This document shows, piece after piece, positions 20,301 through 32,325 of a stretch of DNA of 64,000 bases; the first letter of the stretch is position 1, and each line of letters begins with the position of its first letter. A program made the translations under genes and the position numbers. Where the stretch lies: positions 905,128 to 969,127 of the forward strand of contig CM026423.1 of the NCBI GenBank assembly GCA_014871385.1, read 5' to 3'. Under the pieces are notes generated by a model that did not search any database, was not told the origin of the DNA, and saw only the letters and a list, made by a program, of their open reading frames with translations. The DNA is from Ceratodon purpureus (lineage: Eukaryota; Streptophyta; Bryopsida; Pseudoditrichales; Ditrichaceae).

Positions 20301-23300
20301 ACGCATAAGTTTCTTCGTTTTGCTTCTCCACAGGTTGCATCTCGTGTGTTTTTACTTTTAGGGATGAAAGAGACTGAGGAAATTGCCAGATTGTGCATGA
20401 AGTCATCTTGATTTTTTCAAGAGGGAGCTGCCCTCTCAGACACCTGCACCAAGTTTGGAAGAAAGTCGTATCAATTCAAACGTAGATCATCGTGAAGTCC
20501 TGGTGCAATCAGTTGGATAGCCTGAAACAATAATTCGTGCTCATAAAACTACAGACTACACTTTATACTATTTTAAAGCATTCAAATAATCTGTGTATTT
20601 TTCTACCTTCAGCCGTTTTTGACCCCTCACAAGTAAATGGGGTATGAGTATGTTTCGCTATATTTTGGAAGAGTGTTTCGCTATATTTTGATTTCCTGCT
20701 GTTTGACACTCCTTGATAAAATAACTTGAAACGTATTTCAATCAGCTTTGAAACTCTTCAGATGATTTCTCAAACATTTTAAAGTGCTGCTCCAAATCAG
20801 ACTTTTGCCCACATTATTTGGTATCGCAGTGAAATGAGGAACCCTAAATCCAACACCCCTATCACAATTACGATCCAAATAATTTATAATAAAAAATGAA
20901 TCTCCAGTCCATTCCACCGGCATGAATTCACTATCTACTCCTTAATCACCCTGCCTAACACATCCATGTCTAGAAGTGCACGAACACTTCAACCCCCAAA
21001 CACATATCGCAAACCCTAAACCAGCTCCCGGTACAAATTCCCTGTTCATTCCTCCATCACTTGTATCAAACATGTCCATGCCCAAAAGTACAAGAACACC
21101 ATTCCATATACACACACACAATATGAGCAATACATAATGTAAGCATGCAGCACCAGAAATTCTGACATAAAATCACATCAAATGCAAGAGATCACATTCC
21201 ATGATTGACAGCGGCGACGATGATCGCGCAACACAAAACCCACATCAAAGAGACCTTCTTCTTCATGGCTTAGGGTTTATCACGCCCTGTTCTCCAGACT
21301 GTTCCTACGTTGCCTCACAACCCTTGGATCTCCCGTGGCGAATGATCGACGGATCAAAACCTCTCTCCTCAAACCCTAATTCATCGTCTCCTCAGAATAT
21401 AAACCCCGTGCTCGCCACCCAAGAGAGTAGACAATGGAGTAGCTTACAATCATCGAAGATGTGGTTTCTTGTATATTTTATGAAGGGTAGACGGATTTCA
21501 TGTTTTGTACCAGGGTTGGTGTTTTTGGGTTGGATTTTTTTTTAGGGTTTGGGGTTGAGTTTTGGTTAGTGTGTGTGCTTCAGCTGCGAGGCGTTACCAC
21601 TTTGTCTTCTTAAATGGAGTGGGTGTCGGCTGAAGCAGAGAGTGGATGAGTGCTTCCTTTGGTGGAAGGACGCCAGCCTTAAACCAATGCTTGCTCCTTT
21701 CATGAGCGTGTGTTGACCTGTCTACTGGGAGATTTTTGATTGTGAGGGTGATCGGTGTAGATGTAGTGTTTTGCATTCTCCCTGGCTGGTGATTGTGGAT
21801 TTTTCGTGAAGCAATGCTGGTCGGATTACGTGATTTTTCATGTGAATATAGGAGGATGCATAGAGGTATTTCGGTGGGTGAATTAGTTAGCATCCGAGAG
21901 TGGGTGCCGACTCCAGACCCCGCTGTATATTTTTTACATGTTTTGTTTGGTGAAGTGTCCTTGGAGCTTAAGTTGGATGTGAGGAGAGGTCTTTCAAGCC
22001 TCTCTTGTCTCACTGTTCATCATGAGGTTCCGGAGAGAAATACTCTGCCTTTTGTCTGTGCGGATTTGAGCCTTCATTACTCTTCTGATTCAGGCTTTGG
22101 GATACAGTTCCTGTTCAAAAATTGAAGCATTGGATCGTTTGTATTGCGGCATTGGTGAGTACTGACTAATGCATTTGTCGATAAGCCTCAGGCTGAAGCT
22201 CCGCTAATATGTTTGAACTTCTCGAAGCTGCACAACACGTCCACCACAAATTAAAGTTGAGCTCGTTCTGAAATTTTCTTTGACCCTCAAGCGAAATGAT
22301 TGTAAAATACGATCACATGAGGAGGACCTGATAATTCAACGTGGCCTAAAGTCCGCTTGTCTAACAAACCGGATCATAGATATAAAAATGCCGCGCAGTA
22401 TGAAGATTTGTTCTAAGATCGTACTGTCAAAGTGATGTGGCTGGGCATTCAATGAATTCTGTGACATCTGATGGGCGAGTGAAAATTATATAAGAAAAGC
22501 AGCAGACGAGATGTTCGATTGTTCAAGAGACGCTGATGATTCAACGATGGGTGACGAAATCTGGCACCTATCTTGTATGGTACACCTAGACATGGTTAAT
22601 TCTGTACGGGGCAATTTGACTCGGTATTGCCTTTCTTCTCATGGCCCAATGACGCCTGTCAGTGTCTCTCCCGAGTTACACTGGTTTCTGAATCCTTTGT
22701 GGGACATCGGAGGATTGCATTCTGAGAAATTCCATTCTCCTCTCTTTTTGAATGAGTATCGAGTGTTGCTCAGTCAAGTTCATCTTTACGTCATGTTCAT
22801 TTCTTCCTTTTTCGCAAGGACAAAGTGGCTTCCCTGTGATTCAGGTCACTCTCGATTTCTCCCAATGGAAATTTTTTTTAAAAAATCGAAATATCTGACC
22901 CCTTCACTATCCGGACTATCTTGGAATATCTTTGTCTTCCGGTATTGTACAGCGGGATGCTCAAGAACATTTGTTTGCCCGGCTGCACCCAATTCGCTTA
23001 TCAAATTGATGAAAATTATTTCAATAAAAAACTTTTTAAAATCCATTCTTTCCTTTTCTTCCTCAATTCATCGGGTTTTACATGATTACCGTTGCCATCA
23101 TATTTCAGCGTGAAGCATGAAGATTTGATTGATTCAATGAACCGAACCCACGTACTTCACAAACTGTTTCCTAGGTCAGGTCATGAACAGAGATTTGGAC
23201 CACCACGCACCAGTTCAGCAAAACACCACCAATTTCAAGGTCTTACCCTATAAAGAAAGCTTTTTCACGACACTTCACCACTTCGGAGTAAGTTGCCCTC

Positions 23301-23991
23301 CTATCACAATCCAAGTTGCGAACGATCTCCCACTTGTTGGTGACTTGACCTGGCTTAGCTATTGCGTAGTAGGATCCACAATGCTGATTCAGCCCCACTA
23401 TTCCGCACCTTTAGATTCACCACTAGGTAGAGTGACTAGAGTCCCCAGTACAAACAGTGAGACCGAGGCCGGCATCCAGGGGATTCGTAAATATCTGCGA
23501 TTGGTTTGTCCGTACCCCAGCCAATTTCTCTGCCAGATACGATGCTGCAGTGAACTGTTACCTCCACCACCACCACCTTACGTCGTTTTGTGAGTGATCA
23601 CAAAATTGGCGACTACCCGAGCGTGAGCACTACACTGGTTAGAGACGTCCCCTCTGATAACGGGTGCCCCAGAAATCTGTCTTGTCAAACTTCATCACGA
23701 GTCTTCTTGTGTATGAAATTCGTGTACATCTAGATACCACAAGTGAAAAATTATGCAGAGTGGGCTCTAATCTGTTCGTCTGTTGCAGGACAGAAGAGAT
23801 CGCTGTAAGTACTCTCTAATCGGCAGGCAGCGAGGCAGTAAATTAGAACACATGAGGCACCTTCGGGACTCGATCGCCTCAAGCTCCTGTAGACCTTAAC
23901 AAGTGACAACTAGTCCGATCCGAGGAAATTCCCGTCGTCTCACAATTGCCATCGTGGTGTGGAACTCCGGGAGACATAGCCAGCGGCCGAG
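20301..23991. other. Long stretch without a confident gene
   Basis: A 3' alternative exon of the NTPase gene may lie at 20,334-20,411. At 21,240-21,400 there are several AAACCCTAA telo-box motifs, as in plant 5' leaders. The 200-codon frame starting ATG at 22,511 has no recognisable domain and irregular composition; I do not call it. No RNA gene or clear transposon ends seen. Confidence 0.35.
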
Positions 23992-24657
23992 ATGGGGGGG
24001 TGGATACCATTCGAGCGCAAAGACGACTACGTCGACGAGTATCGAGAGCACCGCATGAGAAGGCTATGCAGCGTCTTCTGCGTGCTCCTGTGCGCGCTCC
24101 TCGTGTTCGTCGTCGTCGTCCTCGGACTCGCAACCCTGATCGCCTACCTCATCCTCCGCCCGCACGCCACCCACTACACCGTCGTCTCCGCCACAATCCC
24201 CACGCTAGAAATCCTCGGCGACTCCAACAGCTTGACCGCCACATCCACCATCAACGCCCAGTTCATCTACGGCGTCGAGTTCCGCAACCCGAACGGCAGA
24301 GTCACCATGGAGTACGACAAGCTGCACATCCAGACCACGTACCTGGGCACCGACATCGGCCACAGCGGCACGAGCCTCGGCCGAGTGCGAGTCGGCCACC
24401 GCAGCAACTACATCGCGACCATCGCGACGTCCGCGCCGGGCGTGGTGGTGAACAACATCGTCGGAAACGCCTTCCGCGACGACATCAGCCAGCAGTCCGT
24501 CACCGTGCAGGTGCGCATCGACACGCGCGCCCGCGCGCATGTCGGCTCCTACACCTCCTTCTGGATGTGGCTCCACTCCGCCTGCGTCGTCACCGTGTCC
24601 CCGCCCTCCGCTGGCGTCGCCGGCGCCCTGGTGCAGGCCAACTGCCACAACACTTGA
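23992..24657 (+). CDS. LEA_2 / NDR1-HIN1-like membrane protein
   Basis: Single-exon gene of 221 codons, ATG at 23,992, TGA at 24,655-24,657. A short basic cytosolic segment (residues 1-28) precedes one strong membrane anchor (about 29-52, rich in Leu/Val), then RPHATHYTVVSATIPTLEI, the start of an LEA_2 (late embryogenesis abundant 2) beta-sandwich, with NPNGRVTMEYDKL and a C-terminal CVVTVSPPS. This is the layout of the NDR1/HIN1-like (NHL) family, anchored in the plasma membrane and often linked to stress or pathogen response. Codon usage is strikingly GC-rich at third positions against very AT-rich flanks. Family assignment is good; the specific role is unknown. Confidence 0.75.
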   Translation: MGGWIPFERKDDYVDEYREHRMRRLCSVFCVLLCALLVFVVVVLGLATLIAYLILRPHATHYTVVSATIPTLEILGDSNSLTATSTINAQFIYGVEFRNPNGRVTMEYDKLHIQTTYLGTDIGHSGTSLGRVRVGHRSNYIATIATSAPGVVVNNIVGNAFRDDISQQSVTVQVRIDTRARAHVGSYTSFWMWLHSACVVTVSPPSAGVAGALVQANCHNT

Positions 24658-24798
24658 ATTCAATCGCCGCAACTACACTCCCAGCTCCATAGCCAGCATC
24701 AAATTCGAATCTCGGCGATGATCACATGGTGCCTCTTCCTCGTAGCATACGTTTCTTCGGAGTTGTGAATTTTGTGGTTCGTGACTAGCTCTGTCGTA

Positions 24799-24846
24799 CC
24801 CTAAACCCTAAACCCTAGACACTAAACCCTAAACCCTAGACCCTGA
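24799..24846. repeat. Interstitial plant telomere repeats (CCCTAAA)n
   Basis: About six CCCTAAA/CCCTAGA units in a row, interrupted once. This is the Arabidopsis-type telomere unit found across land plants. Confidence 0.7.
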
Positions 24847-25534
24847 GCCTGGCTAATTTGGGTTGTACAGACAAGATTTCGTTTTATTCGATGGAAATCA
24901 TGTACAGTACTTTTGAGGATGATTGGAATATATGTGTATTGCATTCACTGTTTCTGAGAACGAGTTTTGGGTTTATGAAACCTTTTTAAAATTAGATTTT
25001 GCTTGTCTATGCTATTTTTGAACTTTATAAAAATGATAAAATTGATAAAAACTAATTGAAGATTATCTATTACAAAAGAGATAAAAACAAATGAACAAGT
25101 GAACAAAATAATTTATATTTTATATGAATTGGATTACATAAAGTGCCTCTTCTTCGATATGAACAAATGACAATGGGATGTTTAATCTTTGATTTCCAAG
25201 GTAATGGCCTAAGTTTATCACAGTCTACATAAACCAATGTAAACATATTTCTATTATGTTAGAATGAAGTTTATTCTTTTGTAGAAAATTATTGTGTTTG
25301 TCATGATTTATCATGTTTTTGTAATGCAAACATAAAACTTGAATCTACATGTAGTGTAAATGCTTCAATTTTAATACATAATTCATAGTAAATAAGACTA
25401 TAATTCATGTATTAAAAAATAATGCAATTGTATGTGTATTTTAGTGTGTGATGGTATTAAAAACCATGCAAATATATATATGAGTAAAGTAATAAATATT
25501 GATATAATAATTGAATATGTAAGACTTTGAAATG

Positions 25535-25537
<3 letters not shown>

Positions 25538-25575
<38 letters not shown>
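25538..25575. repeat. (TA)n microsatellite
   Basis: About 19 uninterrupted TA units followed by an (AG)n run. Confidence 0.8.
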
Positions 25576-25579
<4 letters not shown>

Positions 25580-27401
25580 GAGAGAGAGAAAAAATGCACT
25601 TTGTAGCTACATCAAAAAGAATCAACGTCATTTTTAATATAATGTATATTTATTAGTAACTTTATAAGTTTCATAAATTTTATATGAATTACAAATCTTC
25701 TAATACTAGAAACATTAAAGGAATTTGGCATATTTATATCAAAAGAAGATTGCAATTTTTTCTAATATAGGTTTTATTATTATTATTTTGATTGCACTTA
25801 TTGGTTTTAGCTAAAATTGTAGAAATCACACACATTCCATCTAATGAAGTTTTTTTTATGGACCATGTAAAATCCAAAACACTCCAAAATAAATTGAATT
25901 TATTTCAAATCTATAAAACTATAAATATTGTATCAAATTAATTTGTAGTTTTAAAATCCTATGCGACTCAATAAATAAATTTTACATTGCAGTAGAGTAA
26001 ACCAACTCATAACCACTAATGATTCCTATCCATTAGATAAGAAATGACTAAAAAAATCAAATATACATTTATTAGCAATTAAGTTGTCGTGGAAAGTAGT
26101 GAAAATAGTGGTGATCATGGACTAAAATTTGGTGTTATAAGGTCGCAAAGGAAGGCAAGGTGAATTTGGACTTATACAAAATGGTTTTTGGACTTCTATT
26201 GGCAAGGTTTTTGGACTTCTACAAAAATATCATTCAAATTTTCATACCTAATAAATTTATATTAATAAATTGTGATTCAAAATACGTTGATTTTCAAACC
26301 TTATTTTCTATCCACTTAAAAATGTTTGGTATTTCATCCAATAACTACAAAACATCGCATACCATACTTGTGATTGCGGTATTTATGAACTTGTTTTTAT
26401 TAAGGTAGCGGGACACTTTCATATCTGGTTCCTTTTACTTGCACTTTATTGTTTGGAGGCTGGATATCAAAAACCAGCCAACCTGGTTTCAAAAAGTGTC
26501 AAAGAGTGCTCAAATTAGAAACATGTTTGGAAAAATTAAGAGCTACCAATTAGTGCGGAAGCAGACTATTTAAGAATCCAACCTCTTATAAAAACGAGGA
26601 CCCTATGAGCGGTCAATGGCCATTCTAAGCTTGCAAACTTAAAAATTCATAGTAAGTTATAGAAGTGTTTAAAAATTGTTTTTTTTTTGGAATGCCTCTG
26701 CAATAGCTTTGCGGAGCATCCAAAAATCATAAATATTTTCTCTCACATGCCTAAGAATTCAAACCCGAAGGATTAGTGTATAGATTGAACAAACAACATA
26801 TTCACATCGGCCCTTTCGAAGCCGGAGTTCTTCTTCTTCTGCAAACCTGAAATTCGGACGGGAATGTGGTCTGGTACCTGACCACGATTCACGAAACGAA
26901 GAAAATCCGAACTGGCACGAACGGAGTAACATGGCATCCGAGGTGGCATCGGAGGTGGCATCCAAGCGCGGGCCACCGCCCACAGCCAGTCACCCTTTCG
27001 AACAGCCAACTCCAAATCTCCCGCCAAGAGCAGACTCGCTGACTGTCCCTCACTCTCCCCATTTCTCACTCTCCCGCAGCGCGTAACTCTCTTCCTTAGG
27101 GTTTTCGGCTCCCATCCCCCTAACCCAGAGATCGAATTCCCATGCACGCTCTTCCCCGAACCCTCGCAATCGCAAGGGTTTAGGCACCCGATGCATGAAG
27201 CACCCGAGCACGCACGACGAGGAGATTGTTCGGCGGAGAGCATTGAATTGAGGTGTCATGAACGGGGCAGATGGATAGAATGGAGGTCTTTAGGGTGGGG
27301 TTTGGTTGTTTTGTTGTAGCTTGAAGTTTTGTGGGAGGTTGTTGTTGTTCTTGTTGCGAGGGTTTTGTTTTTGGTGGTGTTGATTTGGGGGTTTCGGAGC
27401 C

Positions 27402-30400
27402 ATGAGGGATGTTATTGTCTTGGAGGATGATGAGGAGGAGATGGTGTCGGCTTCGCAAGTGCAGCGGGGGTTGTCTGAAGCGCAGAAGTCGCGCATGATG
27501 CAGCAGAAGCAGCTGGCGCTGGCGCGGTTGCAGGCTAAGAGAGTGCAACAGACGCCGGTTCCGTTTTGTGAGTCTGGAGGATTGCAGCGGTTTGAGAATT
27601 TCGCGTCGGTGGAGATGCGGAGTAGAGCAGTGGGTGGTGATTTGAACGAAATGGCGGGGACTAGTGCGGGGAGCGAGTGGGGGCCGGGGCCGAGGGCAGA
27701 TGAGTGGCAGCATTCTCGGGTTCCGGATCAGGGATATCAGCAGTATTCTTCGAGCTCTGGACCGTTCTATCACGGTTCTCATCCTTCCTCAGGCAATGCA
27801 GATGGCCGCTATGCTGACGGATTTGTTAACCGAGGTAGCTATTCCAGCTCAACGTGTGGTTTGGAGTCTTGGAAGGATGGAAGCAGGAGAGTGGTTCCAA
27901 ACGGGAATCAGGGTTGTTGGGATGCAGATTTTGATCAAGGTTCTCAGGGTGTTTCAAGGCCGTTAGACTCACGACAGAATTCGGCACATGTGCCAGCGGA
28001 GGAGGTAGGTGAGTGGAGGTCTGTTCGGAAGAGACCAGCTCCCGGGAGTAGCTTTGGCAGGCAGATTTCAGCATCCTCTAATCAAAGCAAACCTCCTTCG
28101 GCGTCGGAATATTGGCAGATTTTTAAAAGTCCAAAGACCTCACCAGATGCATCACGTCCTGTTAAGCAATCACCAGGTGTTTGATCTCATGGCATTTGTG
28201 GGGTTTATGTAATTTTCGTTGGCAGGCAGACTGGCATCTGTTTCTTATTTTACAGTGCTCTTCAACCTTACTTGTTCTCTTATGGAGGCATGTGATTCCG
28301 TCGTTTTCCGACTCCCTGGGTTTTTCCCGATGTCCTTATTTGCTCCTTCTTTTCGTGCCGTAATTGTATAGGCTACAGCCCACTGAAATTCAGAGGTTTT
28401 CAAGAGCCCGACTTGCAGCAACCTGCAGGCCAACGAAGGGATCAGCCAAACATGAACAACTACACTGCACCGCCAGAAAGAAAGACGAGGATAGGTAATT
28501 TCGATCATTACATTCCGATCATTTCTAAAGGTTTTGGCATAGAGCGCTGTCTAATTTGCAAAGTATTTTTCATGTTGTTAAATATGCACAATCTTATTTC
28601 AGGATAATGTTGTTGGATTGGTTTTAGAGGAGCCAGGGAACACGTTGCCGACCACCAAAGAGAAGCCAAAGCCCTCTCCGCAGCAGATGGAGGTGTTAAA
28701 GGCTATTGCTCAGCGGAAGTCTGTCTTTGTTACTGGATCTGCTGGAACAGGAAAATCTTTCATTGTGGAGGATGCGTTACAGATACTACGTGGAATGTAT
28801 GGAGATGATAAGGTCTTTGTGACTGCGTCTACGGGATTAGCAGCCTGTGCTGTTGGAGGAACAACACTTCATTCGTTCGCTGGAGTTGGTATCGGAGTCA
28901 ATGAGACCAAAGAACAACTCGCAGATAAGGTCAGCTTATATTATATAATTAGTCAATGCTCTTGAAAATACTAAGTTGATCTTGCCACTTCTGATTAACT
29001 TTATTGCATCATACTTACCTTATAATCGAAACAGGATGTGGTCATAGCTTGAGTCCAGTGTTTTAATGAGAATGGGGGTCTCCGTCAAGGGTATGAAAAA
29101 TATCAGTGTCCTATATTTAAGAATTCCTGATTGCAGTTTAAACTGAGCTATTTCGTCTAGGAGCTGGGTCTATATTCTGTTTTCGTGATTTACTCTAATT
29201 TTTCTGCGGATTCTTTAAACTTACGTGGCCAAATCTGAGCATGAAGGTTCTTAAGAAGAGGGAAGTGAGGGCTCGTTGGGCCAAAGCGAAGGCTCTTATC
29301 ATTGATGAGATCAGTATGATAGACGGGGAGCTTTTTGACAAGCTTGAATACATCGCAAGGAGGGTGAAGGGCAGAGCCAAGGGCCCAGACGAGGTGTGGG
29401 GAGGTCTTCAACTGATTGTCACTGGTGACTTTTTCCAGCTGGAACCTGTAAAGCCAAGCAATCCTCAGAAGTATTTCGCCTTTCAGGCAGACTGCTGGGA
29501 CGAAAGTTTTGACGTGCAAGTTGAGTTGTCCCATGTTTTCCGGCAATCAGATATGGAGTTTGTGAACATGTTGAATGAAATTCGTCGTGGAGTGTGTTCT
29601 CCTTCGACTTTACATCGTTTGAGGCAATGCCAAGGTCCTTCAGAGGGTGCATCCAATGGAATTGAGATGACTAGGCTGTATCCTCATCAAATGGATGTTC
29701 GCCGCGAAAATGATCAAAACCTGAGATCCATAGGAGGGGATATGATTGTATATAAAGCCAAAGATGAGGCTCACAACGAATTTGGCCTGAGACAGTTGGA
29801 GAATGTGCGAGCAGCTGCTGTTCAGCCTCTTTGTGTGGGAGCCCAGGTACTCTTCGCTTCTCTATTCCATATACTGTTTCTGAGCAGGTTGGTTCAACGC
29901 CAAAATTTTAGCGTATTTTTTGAGTTGTGCACTCATGAGTTTTTCTAGACACGTATCAAGACATGGACAAGGATAAGAATACACCTCATGGTCTTATCTA
30001 GATAAAATCTTGTCTTTCAGTGTCTAGCCTGTGTGGATGAAGAAAAGCTCATGCTGTTCCTCTGTGCAGGTAATATTGTTGAAGAATCTTGAGACGGGTG
30101 TTGGTCTTGTGAATGGTGCAAGAGGTGTTGTTGTTCGATTTTCTGCACCTGATGATCCTGCAGCTGCTGAGCACCAGAAGTTGGCTAGATTTATCAACCC
30201 CGTTGGCCAATGGCCTATAGTCCGCTTTGCTTGTGACGGTCTTGAGAGATTGGTGGGCCCTGAAAGCTGGAGTGTACTGGATGGCGACAAAGAAATTGCG
30301 AAAAGAAGTCAGGTCAGTATCTTCTTCTGGAAGCATTTTGAACGTTTCATTCTAACCACTCTCCAATTTCTATTCATTCAGGACAACTACTGGCACCAAT

Positions 30401-30745
30401 TATTTATGTATTCCAATCCGCTCGACAACATTGTAGTGGACTGGGATTTACAACAACTGATTAACCTTTCTTTGTTGGAACCTTCAGATTCCTCTGATGC
30501 TCGGTTGGGCTCTGAGTGTGCACAAGTGCCAAGGTATGACGCTTGACCGTGTGGAGACCAATTTATCCAAGGCCTTCGGTCATGGTATGGTCTATGTGGC
30601 TCTTTCACGCGTGAAGTCTCTTCAGGGCCTGCGGCTCATTGGTTTTGATCCATCCAGGATCAAGACTCTCCCTGTGGTAGCCAGATTCTACGAAGGGCTC
30701 AACAAGAAATCAGAAATAGACCTCGACGATGACGACTTCTCATAG
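27402..30745 (+). CDS. PIF1: PIF1-family 5'-3' DNA helicase
   Basis: Six exons join in phase: 27,402-28,176; 28,372-28,494; 28,628-28,929; 29,247-29,846; 30,070-30,312; 30,488-30,745, giving 766 residues with ATG at 27,402 and TAG at 30,743-30,745. Helicase motifs in order: Walker A GSAGTGKS (about 336-343), TASTGLAACAVGG, Walker B LIIDEISM (about 417-424), GDFFQLEPV, HVFRQSD, LSVHKCQGMTLD and YVALSRV. All key residues are present, so it is likely active, unwinding G-quadruplex or replication and repair intermediates in nucleus or organelles. The 300-residue N-terminus is unusual: VIVLEDDEEE (SUMO-interaction-like), LSEAQKSRMMQQ...LALARL (similar to RPA-binding motifs) and a Ser/Gly-rich linker. 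Exon 3 uses the TTTTAG acceptor at 28,627, the only one that keeps frame; exon 4 begins at GAAG/GTT. Confidence 0.9.
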
Positions 30746-32325
30746 CGCTTTTGATACAGAATCTAGCTTGCATGCAGCAAATGTAAATTATCTCTTGGAT
30801 CTCCTGACTTCCATGAGGTTAGATGTATCTAACAGGACACACAAAGAGAACTTGGGATCAGGTTGTCGGCCACACAACTTAATCCTCTGTGCGAGCCATG
30901 ACCACGTTTATAGAGTAGATGAATATATAGAGCAGTATACTGTTTGTACATTCTGTCTTTAAGGAAAGTGAATTTTTGAATTATGTGGTAAAATGAGTTT
31001 ATTGATTTTTGTGTTTCTGTAATGTTATGAAAGGGAACCTCAAATGTTAAGAAATAGCCTAATAGCACAAAAAATAATATATTCTGTTTTTATTTTTCTA
31101 TCTTCAAAGTTTTCTAATCTTTTTGTGTTTTCTTTTTCTACTATCATTTCAGAACATTCATGCCATACTATATAAGGTAGGAACACCCATTCATAACCAC
31201 GACCCAATCCTCACCCCTATAATATCACTAGGAAGTGATTGGAAGTGAACCTAAACTTGAACACAACTTTATTAAAATTTCACTAAAACCAATGAGATGG
31301 AAGCATTCACAAGTTTTGTCATAATTACTTTTGGGTAAATCTGCAATTTTAAATACGTGTCTACAACACCTTCACTTCAAAAATTCGTGTAAAATTACTC
31401 CTACCTCCAAAAATTTTGATTCCAAAACCAAGCACTTTGTCTCCGATTTGCTAACACATGCATAATTTCACTTCATCCTCTTTGCACTCCCAGATTACCA
31501 ATTCCCTTATACTGTCATAAATGGGTGTACATACCTTATAAGTAATCATGTTATCAAGGCAAAGCCATTTGATTATAAGTTTTCTAATTTATTAATTGAT
31601 TTTCATTTTTGAAATGAAGTGATTTTAAAATATCAAAATTTATGCTATAAAGTAGTGCCTTTCTATCCATTCTTCAAGAATTCGTACATAGATGACTTTT
31701 TCAAAATGTAAAGTATATTTTTATTAATATGTATGTTTCAGGCATCTTTAAATTGTTTATATGTGTGTTTTGAACACAATGCACATATTTTATATGTGAG
31801 TTTCTTCAAAATGCACATTGTAAATTACATTCATATTTTTACAAGGATAAATTAAGAATATTCAATGCATGATATTTCTTTGGTAGATTCGGCAAAAAGA
31901 TGTAAATACTCTTAGAAAATCCAATTTACAGAAAAGTATACTTTTTAGAAATCAAACCATTCCACCTTGTAGAATAAAGATTGAAAAGAAATCAAATCCC
32001 ATCGCAAGCCCAAGGCACCTATGCCCGTGCGCAAGGCACCCATGCCCGTGCCCAAGGCCTGAAGGTCCCGAGCCCACGACCGTGCCTCGCGGTCAGTTTC
32101 CCACTCGCGGTATGCTTCTCGCGACGTCATCTGGGGAGCTTCGCCAGCAGAAAGGCCTCGACGCTGGCTTACGCTCTCTTGCATTCAGAGCGTGGGCTCC
32201 GCTCTGCTGCACCCCAAACCCTAACACCATCGCCATTTCTATCTCCATCTCCATCGCTACCCCCTCGCGCGCTCCCTCCGCACCGCATCGCATCGCATCG
32301 CATCGCTCCCTGAGCTCCTCGCACC
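30746..32325. other. AT-rich intergenic region and RPT1 leader
   Basis: PIF1 3' end, then AT-rich DNA without coding signal to about 31,960. From there composition rises: CCCGTGC-rich repeats (32,010-32,070) and a short ATCGC run (CATCGCATCGCATCG at 32,284) lead into the RPT1 start. No other gene seen. Confidence 0.4.

Larger units (their letters stand above)
24660..27401. other. AT-rich intergenic region with telomere-like repeats
   Basis: Apart from telomere-like units at 24,799-24,846 and a (TA)n tract at about 25,538-25,575, this is simple AT-rich DNA to about 26,750. From 26,800 composition rises toward the PIF1 promoter and leader. No gene recognised. Confidence 0.45.

Noticed and set aside
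22511..23113. 200-codon frame starting with ATG
   Set aside because: No recognisable domain, composition like random AT-rich DNA, no supporting splice or leader signals.
23946..24692. 248-codon Arg/Pro/His-rich frame overlapping the LEA_2 gene
   Set aside because: Frame shadow caused by the extreme GC3 of the LEA_2 coding sequence.
27180..27782. 200-codon minus-strand frame over the PIF1 first exon
   Set aside because: Antisense shadow of the GC-rich PIF1 exon; low-complexity Pro/Arg/His content and no domain.
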